Source of the DNA: Petrachloros mirabilis ULC683
GTDB lineage: Bacteria; Cyanobacteriota; Cyanobacteriia; Thermosynechococcales; Thermosynechococcaceae
Assembly: GCF_009939295.1 (NCBI RefSeq)
Contig: NZ_WVIC01000008.1
Location: forward strand, 47,680-111,679
Direction of reading: 5' to 3'
DNA: 64,000 nucleotides
Shown here: positions 26,882-35,910 of the stretch, piece by piece
How positions within the stretch are numbered: position 1 is the stretch's first letter
Layout: every line of letters starts with the position of its first letter
Notes under the pieces: model-generated
Told to the model about the DNA's origin: nothing
Databases searched by the model: none
Seen by the model: only the letters and a program-made list of their open reading frames with translations
Made by a program: the position numbers and the translations under genes

Positions 26882-28951
26882 ATGATCTGCTGTCTAAATC
26901 CAGATTGCCCGCAGCCACGCAACCCAGATTATTCTGAATATTGTCAACAATGTGGCACACCCCTGGTAAAGCTGTTGCGGTATCGGTATCGGATTTACGA
27001 CCTCATCGGACAAGGCGGATTTGGTCGCACCTACCTGGCAGAAGACACCGACAAACTGAACGAAAAATGCGTCGTTAAGCAATTTGCCTTTCGCGGTGAA
27101 GGCAGCTATGCCAGCCAAAAAGCCCGAGAACTGTTTGCCGCCGAAGCGCGCAAGCTTCAAGAGCTAGGCAATCATGCCCAAATACCGGCTCTGTACGCTT
27201 ACTTCACCGTAGATGAACGGCAATATCTGGTGCAGCAGTGGATTGAGGGTCAAAACCTGCTCACAGAAGTGAAGCAGAGCGTCTTTTGTGAAGACCAGAT
27301 TCGGCAACTGCTGCTGGATCTACTGCCTGTGCTGAGCTTTATTCATGAGCGGGGTGTTGTGCATCGGGATATTAAACCTGAGAACCTGATGCGTCAGCAG
27401 CAAGATGGCAGGCTGATGCTGATTGACTTCGGAGTTGCCAAAACCTCCACCCTGGCACAGATGGCGGTCACCGGCACCACCCTGGGTTCCCAAGGCTATA
27501 GCTCCAAAGAGCAGCTACTAGAGGGCAAAGCCACCTCCAGCAGCGACCTGTTTAGTCTGGGAGCCACCTGTTTTCATTTGCTGACAGGACACCCACCGTT
27601 TCAGCTCTTCATCAACTTTGGATATAGCTGGGTAGAACGCTGGCAAGATTATGTGCAGTCTCCTGTCAGTGCAGAATTGACTACTGTGATCAGCAAGCTG
27701 CTGCAAGCTGAATCCCAGAGACGGTACCAAAGCGCAGCTGAAGTTCTAGCCGCCCTGGGGTCACCGCTCCCCACCGCTTCCAGAGTCGTGCCTGCCTCCT
27801 TGCTGACCGCCGAAGTTTCCTCCAACATGCCTGCCCCTGTGCGACCCAGCCGCTCCGCATCAACACCCACACTCCAACCCATCAGCCCCGAGCCGGTCAA
27901 AGAAACTGACTTCGTAGAGACCCAATCAACTCGGCCCTCCCGGCGAACCGTATTGATCGGGTTGGGTAGTATAGGATTTATGGGCACCTTAGCTATAGGA
28001 GCTACCATCAATGTCATCAATCAATTGGGCAACCAATCACCCACAGAGGAACCGCAAGAGGGAGGTCTGGGAAACCCTGGGGAGTCACCGCCCAATAGTT
28101 CTGAGCCAAGCAGTGAAGAAGTCCTCACCGTTGACGCCCAGGGGCAAATTATTGAGCGCCGCCCCTTGGGGCGAATTGAGGTCTATCAAGAGGACTTGGG
28201 TAACGGAGTATCCCTAGACCTGGTGGCCATTCCAGGGGGCACCTTCCTCATGGGGTCACCCGACTCAGAGCTAGGCAGAGACAATAACGAAAGTCCCCAA
28301 CACGAAGTGAGGATACCGCCCTTTTGGATGGGCCAGTATGCCATCACCCAGGCTCAGTGGCGAGCCGTAGCTGCCCTGCCCCAGGTTTCTAGAGCGTTAG
28401 ACCCAGACCCAGCAAACTTTAAGGGTGCCAATCGCCCCGTTGAAGACGTGAGCTTGTGGGAAGCCGTCGAGTTTTGCAACCGCCTGTCCGTAGCAACAGA
28501 TATTGCCTATCGCCTACCCAGTGAAGCCGAGTGGGAATATGCCTGCCGGGCAGGCACCACCACCCCTTTCCACTATGGAGATACCCTAACCGATGCCCTG
28601 GCTAACTACGATGCCACCGATGGCTATGCCAATGGCCCAACGGGGCGCTATCGCGAGCAAACGACAGAGGTCGGGAGCTTTCCGCCCAATGCCTTGGGTC
28701 TGTATGATATGCATGGCAATGTTTGGGAGTGGTGTGCCGACCACTGGCATGACAACTATATTGGCGTACCTACAGATGGGGCAGCATGGCTCACCGACAA
28801 TGACAATCATTTTCGGCTGCTGCGTGGAGGTTCCTGGTTGGTCGTTCCGAGGCTCTGCCGCTCTGCGAACCGCTTCAGGTACGGTCCGGGCGTCCGCTTC
28901 GGCAGCGTCGGTTTTCGGGTAGTTTCTTCCTCTGTGTCCAGGACATCGTAG
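26882..28951 (+). CDS. Ser/Thr protein kinase fused to FGE-sulfatase (SUMF1-like) domain; DGR-type target protein
   Basis: A 689-residue protein. Residues 1-30 hold a zinc-ribbon-like Cys cluster (CCLNPDCPQPR, YCQQCGTP). The kinase domain (about 35-290) has GQGGFGRTY, the lysine in CVVKQF, HRDIKPENLM and DFGVAK. A linker and one membrane span (about 357-375, VLIGLGSIGFMGTLAIGA) follow. Residues about 435-675 form an FGE/SUMF1-type domain: VAIPGGTFLMGSPDSELG, LPSEAEWEYACRAGT and MHGNVWEWCADHW. The last 30 residues before the tail, from GGSW to GFRVV, match the C-type-lectin-like variable region of diversity-generating retroelement targets: the variable codons almost all end in C or T, as expected from template AAC/AAT codons. 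Only one Cys is near the active-site position, so it is unlikely to generate formylglycine. Confidence 0.88.
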   Translation: MICCLNPDCPQPRNPDYSEYCQQCGTPLVKLLRYRYRIYDLIGQGGFGRTYLAEDTDKLNEKCVVKQFAFRGEGSYASQKARELFAAEARKLQELGNHAQIPALYAYFTVDERQYLVQQWIEGQNLLTEVKQSVFCEDQIRQLLLDLLPVLSFIHERGVVHRDIKPENLMRQQQDGRLMLIDFGVAKTSTLAQMAVTGTTLGSQGYSSKEQLLEGKATSSSDLFSLGATCFHLLTGHPPFQLFINFGYSWVERWQDYVQSPVSAELTTVISKLLQAESQRRYQSAAEVLAALGSPLPTASRVVPASLLTAEVSSNMPAPVRPSRSASTPTLQPISPEPVKETDFVETQSTRPSRRTVLIGLGSIGFMGTLAIGATINVINQLGNQSPTEEPQEGGLGNPGESPPNSSEPSSEEVLTVDAQGQIIERRPLGRIEVYQEDLGNGVSLDLVAIPGGTFLMGSPDSELGRDNNESPQHEVRIPPFWMGQYAITQAQWRAVAALPQVSRALDPDPANFKGANRPVEDVSLWEAVEFCNRLSVATDIAYRLPSEAEWEYACRAGTTTPFHYGDTLTDALANYDATDGYANGPTGRYREQTTEVGSFPPNALGLYDMHGNVWEWCADHWHDNYIGVPTDGAAWLTDNDNHFRLLRGGSWLVVPRLCRSANRFRYGPGVRFGSVGFRVVSSSVSRTS
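28835..28924 (+). other. Putative DGR variable region (VR)
   Basis: The codons from Trp (28835) to Val (28922) follow the FGE/DGR pattern GGSW-x3-P-x-x-CRSANR-x-x-x-x-PG-x-R-x4-GFRV. At 13 positions in this stretch, 12 codons end in C or T (GTC, CTC, AAC, TTC, TAC, GGT, GTC, TTC, GGC, AGC, GTC and others); the exception is TTG at 28838. In known DGRs such sites correspond to adenine-containing codons in the template repeat. A short palindrome TGTCC-A-GGACA follows at 28935-28945. No template repeat or reverse transcriptase was found in the window. Confidence 0.55.
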
Positions 28952-29163
28952 CCCTTTGCTCTTTTCGCGCTGATGTGCGATCAAATCATTTTCAATTTTG
29001 GGGTGGCAACCCTAGAAGTGGATGGATTGATGATGTGTATTGGCTATAGTACCACTGGCCTGATTACCAGCCAGGTTGGGGCACTGCTGTATGGGATCTA
29101 GCAGACCCCAACCTGGCAATCGCATTAAATTTTCATCCTCGACAACGCGCCATGGCTGCATAA
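28951..29163 (+). pseudogene. Possible degraded reading frame downstream of the kinase-FGE gene
   Basis: In one frame this 213-bp stretch reads through NHFQFWGGNPRSGWIDDVYW, one in-frame TAG, then YHWPDYQPGWGTAVWDLADP and a tail ending at TAA 29161-29163. The Trp/Asp/Gly-rich composition looks like protein rather than noise. It may be the end of an old gene broken by a nonsense codon. I do not recognise the family. Confidence 0.3.
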
Positions 29164-29213
29164 GTTTTGTTTGAAAAAAGCTCCAGATTCAGAACTGTAG
29201 CGTTCGCTAACCC

Positions 29214-30602
29214 TTAGTGACCAATGCCAACGTAGTGGAACCCGGCTTGTTCTAAAACGTCGCGATCTAGGAAGTTGCGACCATCAATGAGAACAGAATG
29301 AGTCATTAGTTTGCCCATGGTTTCGTAGTTGAGGGTGCGGAACTGCTGCCAATCTGTGACCAACACCAGGGCATCGCAGCCATCGGCAAGACGCTCGGGG
29401 TCGGTTTCTACCAACACATTCGAGAGGCCGTCCCGAAGACCCGACTGAGACACAATCGGGTCGTAGGCTTTCACTTTTGCGCCCAAACGGTGCAACTGCT
29501 CGATCAGGACTAGGGATGGGGCGTCGCGCATGTCATCAGTGTCCGGCTTGAAGGTCAGACCCAGCAGGCCAATGGTTTTTCCTTTGAGAATTTTTAGGGT
29601 CTGTTGCAGCTTTTCAATCACCATCACTCGCTGACGTTGGTTGACGTTGACAGCGGCTTTGAGTAGCTCAGAATCATAGCCATAGTCTTCAGCGGTATGG
29701 ATGAGGGCAGACACATCCTTGGGAAAGCAAGAACCACCCCAGCCTAAGCCAGCTTGCAGAAATTTACCGCCAATTCGTGAGTCGAGGCCAATGCCCCGCG
29801 CTACTTCTAGCACATCGGCACCGACGCGATCGCAGATATTGGCAACTTCGTTGATAAAACTAATTTTGGTGGCCAAAAATGCATTAGAGGCATACTTGAC
29901 CATCTCAGCCGAATTCAGATCGCTCATCACCACCGGCACCGTCGCCAGCGACTTATTCTCGGCGTACTCACGAGAAACGATGGGGGCATACAAATCCTGC
30001 ATCATGGCAATGGCTCGCTGAGAATTGCTGCCCAGCACAATGCGGTCGGGGTTAAAAGTGTCGAACACTGCCGACCCTTCGCGCAAAAATTCTGGATTGC
30101 TGACCACATCAAAGGATTCCTCTGGATCGCTGGTCAATGTAGTTCCTCCGCCCCCAGCACTGACCCACTGCTGTTGTTTCTCAGCCATGCCATCCAGCAC
30201 AATCATCCGTACCCAGTCCCCCGAACCAATGGGCACCGTGGACTTGTTCACAATCACTTTGTAGCCACCGTTTAGGTGATTGCCAATGCCCCGAGCCACC
30301 GCCTCCACATAGCGAGTGTCACTTTCCCCCGTAGGCAGGGCAGGGGTTCCCACGGCAATGAACAGAATTTCGCCATGGGACACCCCTGCACCTAAGTCGG
30401 TGGTAAATTCAATGCGACCGGTTTGGATGCAAGATTGCAGAATATCTGGCAGACCGGGTTCATGGATGGGAGACTGCCCCTGCTGCATCAACTTGACCTT
30501 TTCTTCATTGTTGTCAACGCAGATGACATGATGACCAATATGTGCCAAGCACGCCCCGGTGACTAAGCCTACATAGCCGGTGCCAATGACGCATACCTTC
30601 AT
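29214..30602 (-). CDS. ugd: UDP-glucose 6-dehydrogenase
   Basis: A 462-residue UDP-glucose dehydrogenase making UDP-glucuronate. The NAD motif is VIGTGYVGLVTGACLA. The catalytic cysteine lies in GLGWGGSCFPKDVSAL; the NAD-domain loop NPEFLREGSAVFD and the C-terminal GLTFKPDTDDMRDAPS are typical. The start is the ATG at 30600-30602 (a TTG lies two codons upstream). It lies downstream of uxs on the same strand, with 184 bp between them that hold a family E repeat. Together they supply UDP-xylose for polysaccharide or glycoconjugate synthesis. Confidence 0.95.
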   Translation of the reverse strand: MKVCVIGTGYVGLVTGACLAHIGHHVICVDNNEEKVKLMQQGQSPIHEPGLPDILQSCIQTGRIEFTTDLGAGVSHGEILFIAVGTPALPTGESDTRYVEAVARGIGNHLNGGYKVIVNKSTVPIGSGDWVRMIVLDGMAEKQQQWVSAGGGGTTLTSDPEESFDVVSNPEFLREGSAVFDTFNPDRIVLGSNSQRAIAMMQDLYAPIVSREYAENKSLATVPVVMSDLNSAEMVKYASNAFLATKISFINEVANICDRVGADVLEVARGIGLDSRIGGKFLQAGLGWGGSCFPKDVSALIHTAEDYGYDSELLKAAVNVNQRQRVMVIEKLQQTLKILKGKTIGLLGLTFKPDTDDMRDAPSLVLIEQLHRLGAKVKAYDPIVSQSGLRDGLSNVLVETDPERLADGCDALVLVTDWQQFRTLNYETMGKLMTHSVLIDGRNFLDRDVLEQAGFHYVGIGH

Positions 30603-30678
30603 AATCAAAAACTCCTATACCGGTTAAAACTGAATGTCTTCAAGATAGGGGTACAGCTTGAATAGCGATGCCGTAGAT

Positions 30679-30786
30679 TATAGCGGTTCTCACCTGAGTG
30701 AGATACGGGGTGTGGGGGTGGAACCCCCACGCAGGGGGCACTGCCCCCTGCACCCCATGTACTCCATTGATCTGTAAACCGCTATA
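30679..30786. repeat. Family E repeat copy E2
   Basis: A 108-bp element with ends TATAGCGGTTCTCACC and GTAAACCGCTATA, inverted relative to E1. The central part is a near-perfect hairpin (GGGTGGAACCCCCAC, GCAGGGGGCACTGCCCCCTG). It begins or ends exactly at the uxs stop codon (30787) and sits between uxs and ugd. Flanking bases are A/T, compatible with a TA target-site duplication, but unproven. Confidence 0.7.
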
Positions 30787-31755
30787 TCAAACTTGAATGG
30801 CTTGAGCAAATGGAGCCTGCACCTCTGCGGGATTCATCCGTTGTTGAAACTCAGTTACAGTTCGCTGCAAGCCCTCACTCAGGGGAATGGTGGGCTGCCA
30901 GCCCAACCAAGTTTGAGCACGGGTAATATCAGGACGCCGTCTCTGCGGATCGTCCTCGGGCAGGGGCTCAAAGCGAATCTCTGCCCCAGGGTTAACCATG
31001 TACTGAATTTTCTGTGCCAGTTCCAGAACGGTGTACTCTTCTGGGTTGCCCAAGTTCACTGGCCCGGTATGCTCTCCATTCATGAGTCGCATCAACCCTT
31101 CGACCAGATCGGAAACATAGCAAAAGCTGCGGGTTTGTTGGCCTTCGCCATAGACCGTTAACGGAATGCCCTTAAGGGCTTGGACAATAAAGTTGCTGAC
31201 CACTCGCCCATCATGTTCCAGCATGCGGGGGCCGTAGGTGTTGAAGATGCGTGCCACTCGAATGTCCACCTTGTTTTGACGGTGGTAATCAAAGGCTAGG
31301 GTTTCAGCCACCCGCTTACCTTCGTCATAACAGCTTCGCAGGCCAATGGGATTAACATTGCCTCGGTAGTCTTCAGACTGGGGATGCACCTCGGGATCGC
31401 CATAGACCTCGGAGGTTGAGGCCAGTAAAAATCGAGCATGTACGCGCTTGGCCAACCCCAACATATTCAGGGTGCCCATGACATTGGTTTTAATCGTTTT
31501 AACCGGATTAAACTGATAATGCACCGGGGAAGCAGGGCAGGCCAAATGGTAAATCTGATCAACCTCAAGACGGATTGGCTCGGTGATGTCGTGTCGGATT
31601 AACTCAAAGTAAGGGTGATTCAGCCACCGCAGCAAGTTTTGCTTACGCCCGGTATAAAAATTATCCAGACAGATGACCTCATGATTGGCTTCCATGAGTC
31701 GATCAATGAGGTGAGAGCCAATAAAACCAGCACCGCCCGTTACCAGAATTCTCAT
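30787..31755 (-). CDS. uxs: UDP-glucuronate decarboxylase (UDP-xylose synthase)
   Basis: A 322-residue SDR. It decarboxylates UDP-glucuronate to UDP-xylose. N-terminus [20 protein letters not shown] (NAD motif GGAGFIG), the catalytic Ser/Tyr region [14 protein letters not shown] and [13 protein letters not shown] (YxxxK-like Tyr-x3-Lys), and FNTYGPRM with the conserved RIFNTYGP block. Length is typical of bacterial Uxs. It is the gene upstream of ugd on the same strand, consistent with the two-step pathway. Confidence 0.93.
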   Translation of the reverse strand: MRILVTGGAGFIGSHLIDRLMEANHEVICLDNFYTGRKQNLLRWLNHPYFELIRHDITEPIRLEVDQIYHLACPASPVHYQFNPVKTIKTNVMGTLNMLGLAKRVHARFLLASTSEVYGDPEVHPQSEDYRGNVNPIGLRSCYDEGKRVAETLAFDYHRQNKVDIRVARIFNTYGPRMLEHDGRVVSNFIVQALKGIPLTVYGEGQQTRSFCYVSDLVEGLMRLMNGEHTGPVNLGNPEEYTVLELAQKIQYMVNPGAEIRFEPLPEDDPQRRRPDITRAQTWLGWQPTIPLSEGLQRTVTEFQQRMNPAEVQAPFAQAIQV

Positions 31756-32067
31756 AAGGTTAATCAGAAAAATTAAAATGATGAGGATGTTGCCAAGATT
31801 GGGGTCAAATTAACCGGAATCTAAGCCCCTCTAGTTTGCCTTACTTCGCTAAAATTGCCTATCCCTGAGCTGGGTCGATCTGCTCTAGGAGCTACCGTGT
31901 ACACACATCTCTGGATCAATCCATTTCACGCTGCATTACCCCACCCTAGCCCTCCCCTTGGTAAGGTGAGGGAACAATTTTCCGGTTTCCCCCCTTACCA
32001 AGGGGGGATTAAGGGGGGTAATGCAGGATATGCGCAGTAAATTCGACTTGTGTGTACACCGTAGGCT
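31756..32067. other. 312-bp intergenic region between murQ and uxs
   Basis: Nearly all of the right half is a family A element (31892-32064). The left half (31756-31891) contains uxs upstream sequence with no defined promoter. Confidence 0.5.
31892..32064. mobile_element. Family A MITE-like element copy A2 with 10-bp direct repeats
   Basis: A 173-bp non-coding element bounded by CTACCGTGTACACACA and the inverted TTGTGTGTACACCGTAG. GCTCTAGGAG is found directly on both sides (31882-31891 and 32065-32074), a perfect 10-bp target-site duplication. The interior contains a GC-rich inverted repeat (CCCCTTGGTAAGG and CCTTACCAAGGGG). The right copy of the duplication contains the murQ stop codon (CTA at 32068-32070). 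No transposase is encoded, so movement needs one in trans. Confidence 0.8.
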
Positions 32068-33006
32068 CTAGGAGGGAGCTTGGTTTTGCACTACCTGTCG
32101 TAGGTTGCCCTGGTGTTTAGCCAAGAGCGCTTCCCCAGCTTCAGCAGACACCCCTGTCCAGTGCATGAGCAGGGCTAATTTGACCCGTTGGCCACTGTGT
32201 TCGAGGAGTTGTGTGGCTTGTTCTCGATTGAGGTTGGTGAGGTCACAGAGGATGCGTAGGGCGCGATCGCACAACTTGCTGTTGGTGACTGCAACATCCA
32301 CCATGCGGTTGCCGTAGACCTTCCCCAATTGCACCATGGTGCCTGTAGAGAGAATATTGAGTGCCATTTTGGTGACAGTGCCCGCCTTTAAGCGAGTAGA
32401 CCCCGCCACAATCTCAGGCCCCACCAGGAGGCGGATGTCGATATCCACCGCAGCCGAAACTTGCTCAGCCGGTACACAGGCCATAAAAATGGTGGTTGCC
32501 CCCCTAGACCGAGCGGCCTCTAATGCACCATGAACGTAGGGCGTCGTTCCCCCAGCGGTGATGCCGACGACGACATCTTGAGCGGTGATTTGATGGGCTG
32601 CGATCGCACCTGCTCCGTCTTCAGCTTGATCTTCGAGAGCCTCTGAACTTTTCAGGAGCGCCGGGGCACCCCCAGCCAAAATTCCCTGTACCAGCTCTGG
32701 TGGTGTACAAAAGGTGGGGGGACATTCCACCGCATCCAGCACCCCCAAACGTCCGCTCGTGCCTGCGCCAACATAGAATAAGCGTCCCCCAGCCCGAAGC
32801 GCCGATGCCGTGGAGGCTATGGCCTTGGCCAGAGCCTCCCGTGCCTCACCAATGGCCGCCAGAGTGGCAGCATCCTCCTGATTAAATAAATCCACCAGTT
32901 CCAGGGGCGTCAACTGATCTAACCGTTGACTACGAGGATTAACCTGTTCGGTTAGCAGATGGCCTCGTTCAGAAGTTGCAGCCGATAGGGAAGCGTTTGC
33001 CGTCAC
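32068..33006 (-). CDS. murQ: N-acetylmuramic acid 6-phosphate etherase
   Basis: A 312-residue SIS-domain enzyme that cleaves the lactyl ether of MurNAc-6-P during peptidoglycan recycling. The SIS core is LFYVGAGTSGRLGVLDAVEC. Other conserved segments are GGAPALLKSSEALEDQAEDG, VVGITAGGTTPYV and ILSTGTMVQLGKVYGNRMVD. The start codon is a GTG at 33004-33006, supported by GAGGAG seven bases upstream. The stop codon lies within a target-site duplication of repeat A2. Confidence 0.94.
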   Translation of the reverse strand: MTANASLSAATSERGHLLTEQVNPRSQRLDQLTPLELVDLFNQEDAATLAAIGEAREALAKAIASTASALRAGGRLFYVGAGTSGRLGVLDAVECPPTFCTPPELVQGILAGGAPALLKSSEALEDQAEDGAGAIAAHQITAQDVVVGITAGGTTPYVHGALEAARSRGATTIFMACVPAEQVSAAVDIDIRLLVGPEIVAGSTRLKAGTVTKMALNILSTGTMVQLGKVYGNRMVDVAVTNSKLCDRALRILCDLTNLNREQATQLLEHSGQRVKLALLMHWTGVSAEAGEALLAKHQGNLRQVVQNQAPS

Positions 33007-33102
33007 AGGGGTGCTCCTCTGATTGAATGACTTACAGTGAACAACTCAAAAAATCGGACGATGTCAGACTCTACACTTAACCCGAATGCTTACTCCCTTG
33101 CC

Positions 33103-33161
33103 CATTCCCTCGGAAAGGGAATGCTGAAGATCAGCCATTACAGGTTAACCTTAGCTATAAT
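33103..33161 (+). promoter_or_regulatory. Hairpin and -10-like box upstream of the PRC-barrel gene
   Basis: An 8-bp inverted repeat CATTCCCT/AGGGAATG with a 5-base loop (33103-33123) lies about 33 bp upstream of a perfect TATAAT at 33156-33161. No good -35 hexamer is seen at the usual distance. The start codon follows 96 bp later. Possible regulated promoter, sequence evidence only. Confidence 0.35.
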
Positions 33162-33257
33162 AAAGCCTTTCAAATCCTGATAATCCTCTTGACAAACGAC
33201 TCGCGTTACTATTGAAACAAGCAGGAATTCGATCAGGATTCACCACAGGACGCAGAC

Positions 33258-34157
33258 ATGGCATTATCTGAACAGATTCAACAGCGCTCGGATCTCATTG
33301 GCACACAGGTGATTACCCGCAACACCGGCAAAAAACTGGGCGTGGTCAACCAACTCTGGGTCGATGTCGATCAGCGCGACGTTGTTGCCCTCGGGGTTCG
33401 CAGCACCTTAATTACCGGTGATCAGCGCTATATGTTCTTAGAGAGCGTGCGCCAGGTGGGTGATGTGATCCTAGTAGATGATGAATCTGCGATTGAAGAG
33501 ATCAACGTCCTCAACTACAGCACCTTGATTAACAGCGAAGTGGTCACCGAAACTGGAGAGCTGCTCGGAAAGGTGCGAGGCTTTCAATTTGACGCTGCCT
33601 CTGGCCAAATTTCTTCATTGATTATTGCCTCCATCGGGTTGCCTCTGATTCCAGCTCAGATCATTAGCACCTATGAACTGCCCATCGAAGAAATTGTCAG
33701 CAGTGGGCCTGACCGCCTCATTGTCTTTGAAGGTGCAGAAGAGCGACTCAATCAGCTCAGCGTTGGGGTCATGGAGCGCCTCGGACTGGGTGCGCCGCCC
33801 TGGGAAGATGAAGAAGACAGCTATATTCCGCCCCTGACCTCCACCAGCAACCAGTTGGGGTCTGGATTACGCACCCCCAACTATGCCCCCAATCAACAGG
33901 CGGCTCCCGCTAACGAAGCCTGGGAAGAAGAGGAGTGGGTTGAAGCCCGTCCCCAGCAGGTCTATCGTCCCCCAGCGGAGCCTATCTATGAAAACCAATG
34001 GGCTGAAGAAGAAGCCCGCCCGGTCTTCAAAGCCCAGGAGATGGTGCCCCCCGAGGAGCCTACCGAAGATGTATGGGCCGATGACTATCAACCTCAAGAA
34101 CTCAAGATCCCAGAGCGGCAAAAAATTGCTGAGTATGAGCGAGAGCCGGACTATTAA
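33258..34157 (+). CDS. PRC-barrel domain protein
   Basis: A 299-residue protein with two PRC-barrel domains in tandem: the first in about residues 10-75 (LIGTQVITRNTGKKLGVVNQ), the second about 90-170 (LINSEVVTETGELLGKVRGF). PRC barrels in phototrophs are best known from the H subunit of purple bacterial reaction centres and in RimM; in cyanobacteria such proteins have unclear roles. The C-terminal 120 residues are acidic, Pro/Gln/Glu-rich and likely disordered. Confidence 0.85.
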   Translation: MALSEQIQQRSDLIGTQVITRNTGKKLGVVNQLWVDVDQRDVVALGVRSTLITGDQRYMFLESVRQVGDVILVDDESAIEEINVLNYSTLINSEVVTETGELLGKVRGFQFDAASGQISSLIIASIGLPLIPAQIISTYELPIEEIVSSGPDRLIVFEGAEERLNQLSVGVMERLGLGAPPWEDEEDSYIPPLTSTSNQLGSGLRTPNYAPNQQAAPANEAWEEEEWVEARPQQVYRPPAEPIYENQWAEEEARPVFKAQEMVPPEEPTEDVWADDYQPQELKIPERQKIAEYEREPDY

Positions 34158-34179
34158 GCAATGATCATCTAATTTGCAA

Positions 34180-34205
34180 GGCAAGGTGAGGCTCAAACCC
34201 TTGCC
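34180..34205. terminator. Weak stem-loop between convergent genes
   Basis: GGCAAGG (34180-34186) pairs with CCTTGCC (34199-34205) with a 12-base loop. It lies between the 3' ends of the PRC-barrel gene and the response regulator, so it could serve either strand; no clear T-run follows. Confidence 0.3.
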
Positions 34206-34259
34206 ACTCTCTATAAGCTAGTAAATTACTGCCCGAAACTCATTGTTTGGTTCTAGCCT

Positions 34260-34976
34260 TTAAGGTTTGGTGCCAAACCAGTAGCCTTTGCCGTAGAGGG
34301 TATGGATCAACGGCGGTGGATATACCTCTATTTTGCGGCGCAGTAGCCGAATATGGGCAGCCAGAACGTTACTGCTGGGTTGTTCGCCCTGGGGCCAGAG
34401 GTGTTGATAGATTTGGTCATGGGTTAGGAGCTGCTGGGGATGGCGCATGAGAAAGGCCAACAGTTGGCTTTCTTTTTCAGAGAGGGCAACCATATGGCCG
34501 CTGCGGTAGGCAACTTGGGTGGTTAGATCCAGTTCTAGCCCCTCAATGTGTAAGCGGTGGGTCGAGGGGTCACTGCTGTTGGCTGCTGCTTGAGCCAAGC
34601 CTTCGCGTCGTCGCAGTAAAGCCCGCACTCGGGCTAGTAGTTCCCGCAGTTCAAAGGGCTTAACCAGGTAGTCATCGGCTCCAGCATCTAGCCCTTGGAC
34701 GCGATCGTCTAGGGTGTCTTTGGCAGTCAAAAATAAAACGGGGGTGTTGTGGTGCTGCGATCGCAACCTTTGACACACTGCCACCCCCGACTGCCGGGGC
34801 AGCATCCAATCCAAAATCAGCAAATCATAAACCTGGCCTTGTTGGGCATAATCTTGCACCATCTCCAGAGCCGTTTCCCCATCTGCGGCCACATCCACCC
34901 CATAGCCTTCCCGTCGCAACAGGCGGCTGAGAGGGGTGGTCAGTTCCACTTCATCATCCACCAGTAAAATCTGCAT
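34260..34976 (-). CDS. rppA: RppA-like OmpR-family response regulator
   Basis: A 238-residue response regulator. N-terminus ILLVDDEVELTTPLSRLLRR; phosphorylation Asp in LLILDWMLPRQSG; Lys in [20 protein letters not shown]. These are strongly like RppA (NrsR relative) of cyanobacteria, which works with the RppB kinase in redox or metal-dependent control of photosynthesis genes. The C-terminal winged helix includes LSEKESQLLAFLMRHP. The start is the ATG at 34974-34976. No histidine kinase is adjacent, so the partner is unknown; the symbol is a similarity-based suggestion. Confidence 0.75.
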   Translation of the reverse strand: MQILLVDDEVELTTPLSRLLRREGYGVDVAADGETALEMVQDYAQQGQVYDLLILDWMLPRQSGVAVCQRLRSQHHNTPVLFLTAKDTLDDRVQGLDAGADDYLVKPFELRELLARVRALLRRREGLAQAAANSSDPSTHRLHIEGLELDLTTQVAYRSGHMVALSEKESQLLAFLMRHPQQLLTHDQIYQHLWPQGEQPSSNVLAAHIRLLRRKIEVYPPPLIHTLYGKGYWFGTKP

Positions 34977-34998
34977 AGATATTGAGCCTGAATTGCCT

Positions 34999-35784
34999 TC
35001 AGGGGCTGTGGGCATGTTGAAGTAAGTATTGGGTTGCTGCGACGAGATTTTCTTGAACCGTGGTGGGTTGCAAGTGCTCTAGGTAGGCTCGACTGCGAAT
35101 CCCACAGGTTAGGGCAATAGCTGGAATATCAAGCGCTTGAGCAGCAAGCACATCTGCTTCAGTATCTCCAATCATCCAGACTTGATCTCGGGAAGAGAAC
35201 TGCGTGTCTTCAGCAATTGCTGCTTGCAGCAGTTGGGCTTTCACAGCAGCATAGTTTTGGTAAGCCGCATACTCATCAGCGGTGCCGTGCACCTGATCAA
35301 ACCACTGCAACAGCCGATATTGCTGGAGAAGCTGGACAGCCTGGGGCTGAGCGCGCAGCGTAATGACGGTGAGGCGGGCACCATGGGCATGTAGCCTGGA
35401 AATTGCGCTGGAGACACCGGGCTGCAACCGATCTTCTCCTAGAAGAATGGGCTGGTTGACAATGCGATGGACATGAGCCAAGAAAGCATCGATTTGATTG
35501 TGACGCAACCCTGAGCAATAGGCAATGTCAGTATCAGGTAGTCGCTCTTGCTTCATGTGCCAGAATTGAGGCTGGCTCAGCAATGTTAACTGGAGAGATC
35601 GCCCTCGGTTGCGAAAGTCGGCTTGGGTTTCTGCCACCGCCAACTGATAGGTTTTGTAGTAACGATGGGACACGTCAATGAGCGGCCCGTCTAAATCGCA
35701 AAAGATCATCAGGCGCGATCGCAACTCTCCATCCACGGTTGACCGGGGTGAAAGTACCATTGATGTCTGAGCTAGACCAGCCAT
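34999..35784 (-). CDS. HAD-superfamily hydrolase
   Basis: A 261-residue HAD phosphatase. Motif I is FCDLDGPLIDVSHRY (DxDG with second Asp), motif II is VITLRAQPQ and motif IV is WMIGDTEADVLAAQ (GDxxxD). The cap lies between residues about 40 and 120. Phosphoglycolate-phosphatase-like, but the substrate is unknown. The RppA-like gene begins 22 bp after its stop on the same strand, so the two may be one unit. Confidence 0.85.
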   Translation of the reverse strand: MAGLAQTSMVLSPRSTVDGELRSRLMIFCDLDGPLIDVSHRYYKTYQLAVAETQADFRNRGRSLQLTLLSQPQFWHMKQERLPDTDIAYCSGLRHNQIDAFLAHVHRIVNQPILLGEDRLQPGVSSAISRLHAHGARLTVITLRAQPQAVQLLQQYRLLQWFDQVHGTADEYAAYQNYAAVKAQLLQAAIAEDTQFSSRDQVWMIGDTEADVLAAQALDIPAIALTCGIRSRAYLEHLQPTTVQENLVAATQYLLQHAHSP

Positions 35785-35910
35785 AGGAAGTGCCTCACAA
35801 GAGGCTGTAACATTTCTTGACTTTAGCCTAACAGTTAGACTTAAAGTTGGGGGACAGAAAAACTGATACCAAAATTTAACATACCCTATTTCCCAGGACG
35901 TATCTTGAGG

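Noticed and set aside
26480..26922. Minus-strand Ser/Gly-rich frames
   Set aside because: They read through a family B repeat; the same pseudo-peptide arises from the copy at 50.6 kb.
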